A DNA stretch of 64,000 bases from an uncultured Bacteroidia bacterium (GTDB lineage Bacteria > Bacteroidota > Bacteroidia > NS11-12g > UBA955): the NCBI GenBank assembly GCA_938086785.1, contig CALKCM010000004.1, forward strand, positions 99,815 to 163,814, read 5' to 3'. Below the pieces are notes generated by a model that was not told the origin of the DNA, made no database searches, and saw nothing but the letters and a program-made list of their open reading frames with translations. Of the stretch, positions 55,510 through 64,000 are shown in pieces (the stretch's first letter is position 1; each line of letters starts with the position of its first letter). Both the position numbers and the translations under genes were made by a program.

Positions 55510-55517
55510 TATTTTTG
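55510..55517 (+). promoter_or_regulatory. TAnnTTTG -7 box for the aminotransferase-ugd pair
   Basis: TATTTTTG is 21 bases before the ATG at 55539; the leader AAGAAGAA is purine-rich. Confidence 0.55.
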
Positions 55518-55538
55518 CAAACAGTGCAGAAAGAAGAA

Positions 55539-56657
55539 ATGCGTAAAATTCAAATGGTGGATTTGAAATCTCAATACCAGAGATTAAAGACCGAAATAGA
55601 CGCAAATATTCAAGAGGTGTTAGACCACACATCCTTTATCAAAGGCCCAGCCGTTCATGCTTTTGAGAAAGAGTTGGCCGATTATCTTGGTGTTAAACAT
55701 GTAATAGGGTGCGCAAACGGAACAGATGCCTTGCAAATTGCAATGATGGCCTTGGATTTGCCTCCTGGTTCTGAAGTAATTACCCCCTCATTTTCATATG
55801 CCGCTTTGGTGGAAGTTATATATTTACTAAAGTTAAAACCCGTATACATCGAAGTAGAGCCCGATACTTTTTTAATGGATCCCGAAAAGCTAGAGGCCTT
55901 GATTACGGAAAATACATCCTGTATAGCTCCTGTTCACCTGTATGGACAATGTGCAAATATGGAAGCCATTAATGCCATAGCAAAAAGACATAAAATTAGA
56001 GTAATAGAAGATACAGCACAGGCCATAGGTGCCACATATACGATGAAGAATGGAGATATTCACTCTGCAGGAACAATGAGTGATATTGGTACTACCTCGT
56101 TCTTCCCAAGTAAAAATTTGGGCTGTTTTGGAGATGGTGGAGCCGTAATGACCAACAATGATGAACTCGCCAGAATAATGCGAATGGTTGCAAACCACGG
56201 TCAATCAAAAAAATACGTTCATCAAATAATTGGTTTAAATAGTCGTTTAGACTCCATTCAAGCTGCTGTTTTAAGAGTAAAACTAAAAAACCTTAAAGAT
56301 TTTGAGAATGCAAGGAATAGGGTCGCTTACCATTACGATAAAAATTTGGAAGGACTGCCTTTGCAGGTGCCAAACAGAGTATCCAATAGTACACATGTTT
56401 TTCATCAATATACCATAAGTTTAAGTCATATAGAAGATAGGAATAGACTCAAAGAATTTTTAGCAGGACAAGATATCCCAAGCATGATTTATTATCCCAT
56501 TGCGCTGCATAAACAAGAAGCATATTCTCAAAATAGTACATTAAATACCACCGATGATCTTTGCGATAGAGTATTGTCCTTGCCAATAAGTACGGAAATG
56601 GATGAAACGCAGCTAGAATTTATTACAAACACCATTAAGAATTATTTTAACAAATGA
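55539..56657 (+). CDS. DegT/DnrJ/EryC1/StrS family sugar aminotransferase
   Basis: From ATG at 55539 the enzyme has 372 residues. It is a PLP-dependent enzyme that aminates nucleotide-linked keto-sugars. The PLP lysine is K192 in FFPSKNLGCFGDGG, and EDTAQAIGA holds the pyridine-binding aspartate. MVDLKSQYQRLK at the N-terminus resembles WbpE-like transferases that make 3-amino sugars. It overlaps ugd by four bases. The combination supports making an aminated uronic acid for surface polysaccharide, which is inference. A TTG at 55515 is rejected because it lies in the promoter. Confidence 0.92.
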   Translation: MRKIQMVDLKSQYQRLKTEIDANIQEVLDHTSFIKGPAVHAFEKELADYLGVKHVIGCANGTDALQIAMMALDLPPGSEVITPSFSYAALVEVIYLLKLKPVYIEVEPDTFLMDPEKLEALITENTSCIAPVHLYGQCANMEAINAIAKRHKIRVIEDTAQAIGATYTMKNGDIHSAGTMSDIGTTSFFPSKNLGCFGDGGAVMTNNDELARIMRMVANHGQSKKYVHQIIGLNSRLDSIQAAVLRVKLKNLKDFENARNRVAYHYDKNLEGLPLQVPNRVSNSTHVFHQYTISLSHIEDRNRLKEFLAGQDIPSMIYYPIALHKQEAYSQNSTLNTTDDLCDRVLSLPISTEMDETQLEFITNTIKNYFNK

Positions 56658-57973
56658 AAATAGCCGTTATAGGAACAGGATACGTAGGATTAGTTTCGGG
56701 AACTTGTTTCGCAGAAACAGGAAACCAAGTTACTTGTGTTGACATTGACGAAAATAAGGTTAACAGCCTTTCATCAGGTAAAATAACCATTTATGAGCCT
56801 GGTTTGGAAGTGTTGTTTCAGAGAAATTTGAGAGAGAATCGCTTGCGATTTACAACCAATTTAAAAGAGGCTGTAAAAGACGCTAAAATAATCTTTCTTG
56901 CCTTGCCCACCCCTCCTGGTGAGGATGGAAGTGCAGATTTGAAATATGTATTAGGTGTAGCCGAAGATTTAGGTAAAATATTAGATGACTACAAGGTAAT
57001 CGTAGATAAAAGTACAGTCCCAGTGGGCACTGGTGACAAAGTTGTCGAAGCAATCAAACGCAATTATAATGGAGCATTTGATGTAGTTTCAAATCCAGAA
57101 TTCTTGAGAGAGGGAGTGGCTGTTGACGATTTCATGAAACCTGATAGAGTGGTTATTGGCGCCAATTCAGAACGGTCAAAAGAAATCATGGGCGATTTGT
57201 ATGCACCTTATGTGCGGCAAGGAAACCCTGTGATATTCATGGATGTTCGAAGCGCCGAGCTTACTAAATATGCGGCCAATAGTTTCTTAGCCACTAAAAT
57301 TTCATTTATGAATGAAATTTCGCAATTGTGCGAGCGCTTAGATGCAGATGTCGATATGGTGCGTTTGGGTATAGGAAGTGACGCCAGAATAGGAAAAAGG
57401 TTTCTTTTTCCAGGAATCGGGTATGGAGGCAGTTGCTTCCCAAAAGATGTAAAAGCATTGATTCATTCCTCAGAAAATGCAGGATATGATTTTCAAATAC
57501 TTAAAAGTGTGGAGCAGGTAAACGAAAGCCAAAAGAAGGCACTAATACCAAAAATAGTGAGTCATTATGGCGAAGATCTTAAAGGCAAAGTTATTGCACT
57601 TTGGGGCTTAGCTTTTAAGCCAAATACCGATGATATAAGAGAGGCGCCAGCCTTAGAATTAATTCAGGATTTGCGCAATCGTGGAGCTATTATTCAAACG
57701 TATGATGCAGAAGCGATGAATAACGTTAAAGGCCTACTAGGTCAGCATGAGGATCTCGTATTCTTTGATACCCCTTATGAAGCCTGTGATAACTCAGATT
57801 TTTTGATTATCGCTACCGAATGGCCAGAATTTAGGAGCCCAAACTTTGCAGAGCTTCTTGCACGAATAAAAGATAAAGTTATTTTTGATGGGCGCAATGT
57901 TTTTGATAATGCCTTAGCTAAAAAACACGGTTTTTCATACTATAGTATCGGAAGAAGTAGCCATCAGATGTAA
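56654..57973 (+). CDS. UDP-glucose/GDP-mannose dehydrogenase family protein
   Basis: This 439-residue enzyme oxidises a UDP-sugar to the uronic acid. The Rossmann motif IGTGYVGLVSG opens it, VDKSTVPVGT and SNPEFLREG follow, and the catalytic C261 is in GGSCFPKD. The third domain has WGLAFKPNTDDIREAPAL. The motif pattern is closest to UDP-glucose 6-dehydrogenase (Ugd), but UDP-N-acetyl-glucosamine or -mannosamine types are not excluded. It ends in a bidirectional terminator. Confidence 0.92.
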   Translation: MKIAVIGTGYVGLVSGTCFAETGNQVTCVDIDENKVNSLSSGKITIYEPGLEVLFQRNLRENRLRFTTNLKEAVKDAKIIFLALPTPPGEDGSADLKYVLGVAEDLGKILDDYKVIVDKSTVPVGTGDKVVEAIKRNYNGAFDVVSNPEFLREGVAVDDFMKPDRVVIGANSERSKEIMGDLYAPYVRQGNPVIFMDVRSAELTKYAANSFLATKISFMNEISQLCERLDADVDMVRLGIGSDARIGKRFLFPGIGYGGSCFPKDVKALIHSSENAGYDFQILKSVEQVNESQKKALIPKIVSHYGEDLKGKVIALWGLAFKPNTDDIREAPALELIQDLRNRGAIIQTYDAEAMNNVKGLLGQHEDLVFFDTPYEACDNSDFLIIATEWPEFRSPNFAELLARIKDKVIFDGRNVFDNALAKKHGFSYYSIGRSSHQM

Positions 57974-57991
57974 AGTACACATATATCTAAT

Positions 57992-58026
57992 AAAAAAGGC
58001 CTTTGAGTATCAAAGGCCTTTTTTTT
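57992..58026. terminator. Bidirectional rho-independent terminator
   Basis: A perfect 15-base stem AAAAAAGGCCTTTGA with a GTA loop between convergent ugd and the T9SS cargo gene, with flanking A and T runs. Confidence 0.88.
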
Positions 58027-58042
58027 ATTTCTAATTTTAAAT

Positions 58043-58711
58043 TTACTCAAGAATCAATTGTGAACTCTGAATTCCTTTGGAATTAAGCACAGTGAGCAAG
58101 TATAATCCTGCCTTCAAACCTGATACATCTAATTGTTCAGCCTTATTTGCTATTGTTTTACTTAAGAGTAATTGTCCGTTACTACTATACAAAGAGGCTT
58201 TGCTTCCTTTGCTCGCCAATATGTTTACCACATCTTTAGCAGGGTTTGGATAAATAGAAACCTCTGAATTCGTAAAAGCATTCGTGCTTGCTCCAAAATT
58301 TACATATATGGTGTAATCTAGGGTATCTTTTAAAGACGGATTATCTTCATCCCAAAGTGCGTATTTTATATAAGCCGTATCCGCTAAACCTTTGGCGTCA
58401 ATAGATATTTTCATTTCTCCATATTCATTATCTTTCATAGGAAAAAAAGTTCCGGTATCAACCAATTCAGTGAAACAATTAAAATTATCACAAATGGTTA
58501 CCTCCCATCCACTTGGAAAATCAGCACTTACTTTAGCATATTTTAAGACTACTTCCTGCCCTTTAATATTCTTTAATTTAATTTTACAATCGTAAAAACC
58601 TGTATTGGGCGCATACCATGAATGGACTTTCCCATCTGGATATTCTACAGATTGACCGAAACCCAAAGAAACGATCATCATTACAGCTAAAAGAGATAGT
58701 ACTTTTTTCAT
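58043..58711 (-). CDS. Secreted protein with T9SS type A sorting domain
   Basis: This 222-residue protein has a signal peptide (KKVLSLLAVMMIVSLGFG), a beta-rich domain at about 20-145 with two closely spaced cysteines (CDNFNC), and a C-terminal T9SS domain from about 150: IYPNPAKDVVNI, SLYSSNGQLLLSK, LDVSGLKAGLYLLTV, ending SSQLILE. It is predicted to be carried to the cell surface by T9SS. The passenger domain looks like an immunoglobulin-type fold and has no recognisable enzyme motif. It is monocistronic with a TATATTTG promoter. Confidence 0.85.
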   Translation of the reverse strand: MKKVLSLLAVMMIVSLGFGQSVEYPDGKVHSWYAPNTGFYDCKIKLKNIKGQEVVLKYAKVSADFPSGWEVTICDNFNCFTELVDTGTFFPMKDNEYGEMKISIDAKGLADTAYIKYALWDEDNPSLKDTLDYTIYVNFGASTNAFTNSEVSIYPNPAKDVVNILASKGSKASLYSSNGQLLLSKTIANKAEQLDVSGLKAGLYLLTVLNSKGIQSSQLILE

Positions 58712-58729
58712 TTTATTTGATCTTTAATA

Positions 58730-58737
58730 CAAATATA
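58730..58737 (-). promoter_or_regulatory. TAnnTTTG -7 box for the T9SS cargo gene
   Basis: The minus strand reads TATATTTG, 18 bases before the ATG at 58711. Confidence 0.55.
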
Positions 58738-58771
58738 AACTTTTTAAACATGCTTTATATGGTGTTAACTG

Positions 58772-59500
58772 TCATTTTTTAATTAAGCCCATTACATAAT
58801 CCGTAAATTCATCCAAGAGCGTATATTCACCAAGAAACAAAGGATGTTCAACTTTTGGCCCCTCTGATTGCTTAAACCAAGCTGTTTTTATTCCAGCATT
58901 TAAGCCACCTATAACGTCCGTTTCCCTATTGTCACCAATATATATGCACTCCTCATGAGTCATGCCAGTCATTTCAACGGCCTTGTCAAATATTTCTTTG
59001 CCTGGTTTCGGAATTCCAAAACTTTCCGAACTTAACATAAAATCAATGTGTTGATCAATGCCGCTGCATTTTATTTTAGTTTGCTGTGTTTGTTCAAAAC
59101 CATTGGTGAGTAAACCTATTTTAAAGTGCTTTTTCAAATGCGCTAAAGTGCTTAAGGCATTTGGAATTAAGTTGGGAATTGTAGGGCATATATCTAAATA
59201 TTCTTGCCACAGGCCCTTGGGTTGTAGATCTTCGCTCAATCCTAATTTGTTGAGGGAGTCAATAAATCTTCGAGTCCTTAAGGTTTCTTTATCCACTTCA
59301 CCTTTCTCATAGCGTCTCCAATATTCAGCGTTTGTTCCCTCATATATCTCAATAAAGGCTAAATCTGTTTTGCCCGTTCGCTTTTCAAGATTATGTTGCT
59401 GATATAATTGGCTAAGTGCTATTTTAGCATTCCCATCAAAATCCCATAAGGTATTATCCAAATCGAAGAGGATGCACTGAATGCTATATGGTTTTTCCAT
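58772..59500 (-). CDS. HAD hydrolase, YjjG-like pyrimidine nucleotidase family
   Basis: From ATG at 59500 the protein has 242 residues. The HAD motifs are complete: FDLDNTLWDF near residue 12 with the nucleophile and acid aspartates, LLTNG near 112, the lysine in GIPKPGKEIF, and GDNRETDVIGGLNAG. The pattern is that of YjjG-type nucleotidases, which hydrolyse non-canonical pyrimidine monophosphates as house cleaning. Exact substrate is uncertain. The upstream in-frame ATGs at 59533 and 59524 would add 11 or 8 unconserved residues. Confidence 0.85.
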   Translation of the reverse strand: MEKPYSIQCILFDLDNTLWDFDGNAKIALSQLYQQHNLEKRTGKTDLAFIEIYEGTNAEYWRRYEKGEVDKETLRTRRFIDSLNKLGLSEDLQPKGLWQEYLDICPTIPNLIPNALSTLAHLKKHFKIGLLTNGFEQTQQTKIKCSGIDQHIDFMLSSESFGIPKPGKEIFDKAVEMTGMTHEECIYIGDNRETDVIGGLNAGIKTAWFKQSEGPKVEHPLFLGEYTLLDEFTDYVMGLIKK

Positions 59501-59580
59501 TTTATAGTTAATTCTCTGGCCCATTGCTCTCATTCATTCTAGAACAGAGGCGTATGGTCTTAAGAAAAGAGTATTATTTT

Positions 59581-60171
59581 TTAAAGTCCAGCGGACCCAT
59601 TCAATTTAAAGATTGCCTTGCTTAAGTCTTCAAATATTCGGTCTATTTCACCCATACCATCAACACCCGTGTACTTATCCTGAGATTTATAGTAGTTTAT
59701 TAAAGGTTGAGTTTTCGCATTGTATTCAGAAAATCTGTTGCGAATGGTATCCTCATTTTGGTCATCAGCCCTTCCACTTTCTTTGCCCCTAGCCAAGAGT
59801 CTTTTAACCAACTCATCTTCATCTACTTCAAGCCCTAATACAATAGCGATACGTGTTTTATGCGCTTCCAGTAAGTGGTCAAGAGCATCTGCTTGCGGAA
59901 TAGTTCTTGGAAAGCCATCAAAAATAAAACCTTTACTCTCCGTATTTGCAGCCATGAAATTTTCAACCATTCCTACTACAACGCTATCAGGGACCAATTC
60001 ACCCTTGCTAATAAATTCACTTGCTTGAATGCCAAGTTCTGTCTCTGCTTTTCGTTCCGCTCTTAATAAATCTCCTGTTGAGATATGTTTCAACCCGAAT
60101 TTCTCAATCAATTTAGCACTCTGCGTGCCTTTTCCCGCCCCTGGAGGGCCAAATATGATAATATTCAACAT
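59581..60171 (-). CDS. adk: Adenylate kinase (short form)
   Basis: From ATG at 60171 the enzyme has 196 residues. It interconverts AMP and ATP with two ADP. The P-loop GPPGAGKGT, STGDLLRAE in the AMP site, GFPRT and GRADD at the lid, and NRFSEYNAKTQPLINYY are intact. It lacks the long zinc-binding LID insert. An upstream in-frame ATG at 60216 would add 15 residues that are not conserved and would place the start before the promoter box TATATTTG, so 60171 is taken. Confidence 0.95.
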   Translation of the reverse strand: MLNIIIFGPPGAGKGTQSAKLIEKFGLKHISTGDLLRAERKAETELGIQASEFISKGELVPDSVVVGMVENFMAANTESKGFIFDGFPRTIPQADALDHLLEAHKTRIAIVLGLEVDEDELVKRLLARGKESGRADDQNEDTIRNRFSEYNAKTQPLINYYKSQDKYTGVDGMGEIDRIFEDLSKAIFKLNGSAGL

Positions 60172-60176
60172 TGGAG

Positions 60177-60184
60177 CAAATATA
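60177..60184 (-). promoter_or_regulatory. TAnnTTTG -7 box for adk, leaderless spacing
   Basis: The minus strand reads TATATTTG then CTCCA and the ATG at 60171, a five-base spacing. Confidence 0.65.
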
Positions 60185-60255
60185 CAAAATTTGGGGATGA
60201 ATGTCAATGTCATCATCCATTCAATCCGTCTTCAAGCACTTCTAAAACAGCAAGC

Positions 60256-61278
60256 CTAATCCCAAAAAATTTCTGTGTAGTACCTACCAAATTCTTTTCC
60301 CCAATCCAGCTCATCTCTATTTAACTGAGGCTCAGTACCTAAAGCCTGTTGTATACAAATATCTGGTATATTAATACCTAAACCTTCTGCAGCTACTGTT
60401 GTTCCCTGCAAACGTGGGTTAATCTCAAGCATTTTAGGTATCCCATGCGCATCTTCTTTAAGCTGCACACCAATGGGGCCATGCAAATCAAATAATTCAA
60501 TAATGCGCTTGCAGTAATTAATAATGCCATCGTGCTTCACAAACTTCCCACGCGTACTTATTCCATTAATCATTCTTAGTCGTTCTCTCGGAAGAATAAG
60601 TTTGGCTTTGCCGCGATGCGCAATACAATCCACCGTGTATTCTTTGCCAGGCAAGTATTCCATAACTAGGATTTCTCGGAATTCTGTACCTAAAATATGC
60701 CTTAATTCCTCCATAGTACAATGCATGTTATTCGGTTTTTCATTCCAAAATAAATCAGCACGATTTATGGAGTTATTTATAACTCTAAACCCTCGCATTC
60801 CATTGCTCTCCGAAGGTTTTACGCAAATGGTTTTCTCAGGATAGTTAAGTTCTTCGCTCGCTTTAACTAAGCCATCGGCATCTTTTACTGCCATGTATTG
60901 CGGTATTTCAAGACCGGCCGCCTCAATTTTTTGGAGTAATTTATTCTTGTTATTGCAGATTTGGAGATTTGTTAGAGCATTCACCACCACAGTGCAATTG
61001 AGTTTCTCAAAGGCCAACATATGAGATGAAAAAAGTTCCAATTCTTTGGTTACCAATGGGATTAATACATCAATATGATGCGTTTCAACAATGGCTAAGA
61101 GTGCAGGGATGAAATCGCTATTCGTCGCTTTAGGTATGGAATGAAAAACAGAGCAGAGGCCTTTGCCTGTAGCTTTTGGATCTGCATCTGCTCCATGTAC
61201 AGTGTATTTTTCATGAATCGATTTTATGATCCCTGGTCCTCCAGGAGAACCCGCACCGGTAATCAAAACATTTTTCAT
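60256..61278 (-). CDS. ATP-grasp domain ligase
   Basis: This 340-residue protein has an N-terminal Rossmann-type domain (NVLITGAGSPGGPGIIKSI) and an ATP-grasp fold: ICVKPSESNGMRGFRVI, ILVMEYLPGKEYTVDCIAHRGKA, and the metal-binding KMLEINPRLQGTT near the end. It resembles the carbamoyl-phosphate-synthase-like/PylC-type ATP-grasp proteins often found among surface-polysaccharide genes, which join an amino group or small acid to a sugar or peptide. Substrates are not predictable. It diverges from a glycosyltransferase gene across 53 bases. Confidence 0.82.
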   Translation of the reverse strand: MKNVLITGAGSPGGPGIIKSIHEKYTVHGADADPKATGKGLCSVFHSIPKATNSDFIPALLAIVETHHIDVLIPLVTKELELFSSHMLAFEKLNCTVVVNALTNLQICNNKNKLLQKIEAAGLEIPQYMAVKDADGLVKASEELNYPEKTICVKPSESNGMRGFRVINNSINRADLFWNEKPNNMHCTMEELRHILGTEFREILVMEYLPGKEYTVDCIAHRGKAKLILPRERLRMINGISTRGKFVKHDGIINYCKRIIELFDLHGPIGVQLKEDAHGIPKMLEINPRLQGTTVAAEGLGINIPDICIQQALGTEPQLNRDELDWGKEFGRYYTEIFWD

Positions 61279-61282
61279 CTTG

Positions 61283-61290
61283 CGAAAGTA
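61283..61290 (-). promoter_or_regulatory. TAnnTTCG-type -7 box for the ATP-grasp gene, leaderless spacing
   Basis: The minus strand reads TACTTTCG, then CAAG and the ATG at 61278, a four-base spacing. Confidence 0.5.
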
Positions 61291-61310
61291 GGAAGTATAA
61301 TTTGAAAGAG

Positions 61311-61318
61311 TAAATTTG
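61311..61318 (+). promoter_or_regulatory. TAnnTTTG -7 box for the GT4 gene
   Basis: TAAATTTG ends 13 bases before the ATG at 61332. It lies back to back with the promoter of the ATP-grasp gene. Confidence 0.55.
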
Positions 61319-61331
61319 TTGCACCTACAAA

Positions 61332-62477
61332 ATGATAAAACGAAAAAAAATAGTTCATGTAAGCTACTACTTTCATCCTGAAATGGGCTATGATATTAAT
61401 TTGATAGGGAAGCATCATTCCAGAGATTTCGATTATGTAATTATTACCTCAAATATATTAGACCCATGGAATACCAGTGCACAGGAAATAAAAGAGAAAG
61501 ATTTCGAATTTGAGGAGAAGTTTAATGTCAAAATAATCCGATGCTCCTCTATGACTCCTTTTAATAAGCATTCCGTCTATATGAAAAGGCTTCGAAAGAC
61601 TATTTTAGCTCACACACCAGACCTTGTTTTTTTTCATGGGGTGGAAGCCTATACTTATTATTTTACCTTACTCACTTTACCCAAGAACATTAAAATATTT
61701 GCCGATACGCATACCCTTCGTTCCCAATTTAAAGACATGGGCTTTATGGGAAATATCGTCTTCAGTTTCTTTAAAAAGATTGTTGTTCCTCGAATTAATA
61801 AAAGACCAAATGCTTTCTTCTATACCGCTCCAGAAAACAAAGACATGCTTACAGAGGACTTTGGATTTGACCCTCAGTTAATCGAGGACAATGAAATATC
61901 TGTAGACCACTCCGTCTTTTATCCTAAACCAGCAGATAAATCCTTGATTCCAGGTTTAAAACAACAATTAACCATTGGATATGTAGGGAAGTTTGATTCG
62001 CATAAGGAACCTCACCTTATTATAGAAGCACTCAAAAAAATGGACTTAAAGCAATCCATAAACCTTCTTCTTATTGGCCCTAGGGATGAAAAATACATGA
62101 ATAAATCTTGGAATGAAGATGGATTGAACTTGAGAATTTCTGTTTTTCACAAGGGAAGTGTTAAGAACACTGAACTCGCAGATTATTACAGCTTATTTGA
62201 TTTTCTTGTAATTCCAAAGTTTAACTCATTAAGCAGTTTGGACATTCAGGCCTGTGCTAAACCCCTTATTATGGAAAATGACGCAACCAATGCCTTGCGA
62301 TGTAAAAAGGGTGGTGTTCTATATAAATCCAATAACATAGATGATCTTGCAAGAGTAATAACCAAGCTTATAGAAGACGATACACTTCGGGAATCACTTT
62401 CAAAGCATGGGTGGGAATATGTGAAAGAGAACTACAACTACCTAAGCAAGTTGAAAAGAATAGAAAATATGTACTAA
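61332..62477 (+). CDS. Glycosyltransferase family 4 protein
   Basis: This 381-residue GT-B enzyme has an N-terminal half with IVHVSYYFHPEMGYDINLIG and IKIFADTHTLRSQF, and a donor domain starting TIGYVGKFDSHKEPHLIIEAL, followed by LLLIGPRDEKY and LDIQACAKPLIMEND. The last block replaces the usual ExxACG element. It faces the flippase gene and sits beside ATP-grasp, a typical surface-glycan neighbourhood. Sugar donor and acceptor are unknown. Confidence 0.85.
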   Translation: MIKRKKIVHVSYYFHPEMGYDINLIGKHHSRDFDYVIITSNILDPWNTSAQEIKEKDFEFEEKFNVKIIRCSSMTPFNKHSVYMKRLRKTILAHTPDLVFFHGVEAYTYYFTLLTLPKNIKIFADTHTLRSQFKDMGFMGNIVFSFFKKIVVPRINKRPNAFFYTAPENKDMLTEDFGFDPQLIEDNEISVDHSVFYPKPADKSLIPGLKQQLTIGYVGKFDSHKEPHLIIEALKKMDLKQSINLLLIGPRDEKYMNKSWNEDGLNLRISVFHKGSVKNTELADYYSLFDFLVIPKFNSLSSLDIQACAKPLIMENDATNALRCKKGGVLYKSNNIDDLARVITKLIEDDTLRESLSKHGWEYVKENYNYLSKLKRIENMY

Positions 62478-62479
62478 AA

Positions 62480-64000
62480 CTATTTTGTAAGCTTCACCAT
62501 AAGAGGTTCTAAAAAACCAAGAAATTTAAACTTCTGGACAAATGCCAAAGATTGCTGATTGATATCTACTGAAATCTTAAATTTAAGCATAGTGGCAAAG
62601 AAAAATGGAAGCAGTAGGGTGGATTTAACAATGCTGTCAAGTAAAGGATTGTAGAACCAATCTCCAAAGAATGGAATTGCAAAAAATAGCAAACTAACGA
62701 AGAGTAATTTAAGGTGATTTTTGGTGTAAGGAATCATTTTAAAGTATTTCTGAATCACTAATGTGACCAGAAGCATAATCATTAGAAAAGTGAGACTTGT
62801 AGCAATGGCAGCTCCATTAATGCCATAAATGGGTATTAAAATCACATTTCCAGCAATGCCTATTGCAGCTCCAAGAACAAAACTAATAAAAGCAACGGGG
62901 TAGAACTTTGAAGTTGCAATAATTGGGCTTGCAGCTCCCGTACTTAAATCTATTAGTTTACCTATCCCTATAATTAGAACCACGTATTTTCCAGTTCTAT
63001 AAATGTCTCCTTTGGGCATAATCTCATAAAAAGTATCCAGGTTCAACCAAATAGCAAAAAAGAGGAAGGTCCCCATGAAGAGTTGGGTAATGGAAGATCG
63101 TTTGTAAAGATTTGAGAGTTCTTTGAAATTACTGTTTTTAATATGCTCAGATATAATTGGGGTAAGGATTTGAGACATACTTCTTCGCGGAATTTCTATA
63201 AAAGAAGCCAAATAAAACGCCACCGTGTAAATAGCAGTGTAGTCCAAAGATTTCATATGGCTAACCATTACAAAATCAATTTTATTAATGAATAGACCAC
63301 TGACTCCCCCAAAAAAAAGAAATGCCGTATACTTAGTCATATCCTTAAACAAAGGTTTGTTTTTTTGATAAAATGGCGGATTGGGCTTTAATGATAATTT
63401 ACCGAGCTTGCGAAAGAAATATAAGTTAAGAAGAACCGAAAGGGAATAAATACCCACAATGCCCCAGGTGCATGCTATAAAATCTAAAATGCCTAAATAA
63501 AAGAGGAAGGCAATGGAAATAATGCCAATGCGCTGAACCACTTCTCTTATGAGATATGGCTTGGCAATTCGCCCAAAATTGGCACTAGAGACCTCGATAA
63601 TTGTGAGGCAAACGGTGGTAAAAATCAAACCTCCTAAAACAGAAATTAAGTCATTCGTGATTAAATCACTTTTGGTATTAAATAACTTCAATAGATCCGT
63701 CTTGAAAATAAAAAGCGCGCCAAATACAAGGATAAGACCCAAGGCTGGTGCCAAGAGAGCGTAAAAGAAAAATCCATTATGCCCGTTCGAATCATTCTTA
63801 AAATAGGTGAAGTACTTATTAATCGAATAATTGGTACCCATGAGTGCAAAGCCGCTTAGAACAGCAGATAATTCAATGAGCAAGCGTATCGCGCCAAACT
63901 GTTCAGGCGTAAAAAAATAGGGAAATAAAAAGAAAAGGCTAATAAATCCTATCCCAATTCCAACATAATTGGAAACACTTGCCTTAAAGCTCTGTCGAAT
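62480..64000 (-). CDS. Polysaccharide flippase, Wzx/MOP superfamily (5' partial)
   Basis: The frame is open to the right edge, so the start lies outside the window; 506 residues are visible. The first visible residues (SFKASVSNYVGIGIGFISLFFLFPYFF, then TPEQFGAIR) are helix 1 and the first loop of Wzx-like flippases, so only some 5-10 residues are missing. About 12-14 membrane helices follow. These proteins flip lipid-linked oligosaccharides to the periplasmic face. It converges with the GT4 gene, two bases apart. Start codons inside the visible part would remove helix 1 and are rejected. Confidence 0.88.
   Translation of the reverse strand: MRQSFKASVSNYVGIGIGFISLFFLFPYFFTPEQFGAIRLLIELSAVLSGFALMGTNYSINKYFTYFKNDSNGHNGFFFYALLAPALGLILVFGALFIFKTDLLKLFNTKSDLITNDLISVLGGLIFTTVCLTIIEVSSANFGRIAKPYLIREVVQRIGIISIAFLFYLGILDFIACTWGIVGIYSLSVLLNLYFFRKLGKLSLKPNPPFYQKNKPLFKDMTKYTAFLFFGGVSGLFINKIDFVMVSHMKSLDYTAIYTVAFYLASFIEIPRRSMSQILTPIISEHIKNSNFKELSNLYKRSSITQLFMGTFLFFAIWLNLDTFYEIMPKGDIYRTGKYVVLIIGIGKLIDLSTGAASPIIATSKFYPVAFISFVLGAAIGIAGNVILIPIYGINGAAIATSLTFLMIMLLVTLVIQKYFKMIPYTKNHLKLLFVSLLFFAIPFFGDWFYNPLLDSIVKSTLLLPFFFATMLKFKISVDINQQSLAFVQKFKFLGFLEPLMVKLTK

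Overview
The window is chromosomal DNA from a member of the phylum Bacteroidota, most likely a flavobacterium-like marine or freshwater lineage. The evidence is the low GC content, type IX secretion (T9SS) C-terminal sorting domains, AT-rich leaders carrying the Bacteroidota -7 promoter box TAnnTTTG, an ATP synthase operon (bactofilin-atpZ-x-atpBEFHAG) without atpD and atpC, a Bacteroidota-type FtsZ tail ending in HDNVD, a DUF3078 protein, and the mutL-rhomboid-rhomboid-endonuclease/phosphatase operon. Almost everything is housekeeping. I see no insertion sequence, prophage, CRISPR array, rRNA or tRNA.

Layout. 1-5 kb: a cut-off gene, a barstar-like gene coupled to an exopolyphosphatase, then on the minus strand der and a T9SS-secreted subtilase. 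5-14 kb: folA, an outer-membrane barrel protein, nadK, a secreted endonuclease/phosphatase, folP, a small membrane protein, a membrane zinc peptidase, a cysteine-less thioredoxin-fold protein, a second subtilase and a 51-residue membrane peptide. 14-25 kb: a LolD-type ATPase divergent from sucC-tsaB-pabA, then a small exported protein, ndk, a glycosyltransferase, rnhB, a 984-residue TPR protein, ribF and an M23 peptidase. 25-38 kb: polysaccharide deacetylase, bactofilin, the F-type ATPase operon, then murC-ftsQ-ftsA-ftsZ and ruvC. 38-51 kb: argS, pyrG, a degenerate family-13 glycosidase, recQ followed by two coupled glycosyltransferases, a peroxiredoxin, DUF3078, mscL and an E2 acyltransferase. 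51-56 kb: the mutL operon. 55-64 kb: surface-polysaccharide genes (DegT aminotransferase, ugd, ATP-grasp, GT4, flippase) mixed with a T9SS cargo, a HAD nucleotidase and adk.

Two patterns stand out. First, about two dozen TAnnTTTG boxes lie just before genes, and in roughly ten cases the box ends only 4-7 bases before the start codon, which predicts leaderless mRNAs. This spacing also settles several starts, including GTG starts for folA, ruvC and mutL, and suggests an ATT start for recQ. Second, several intact genes code for proteins that have lost catalytic residues: a secreted GH13 protein without its three catalytic acids, a rhomboid without its Ser-His dyad beside an intact one, a TlpA-like protein without cysteines, and a MutL whose endonuclease motif is eroded.

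No obviously new multi-gene defence or mobile system is present. The best candidates for undescribed biology are the GH13 pseudoenzyme, the recQ start and leaderless promoter architecture, the stable hairpin between atpE and atpF, and an unexplained structured intergenic region near 14.0-14.4 kb.
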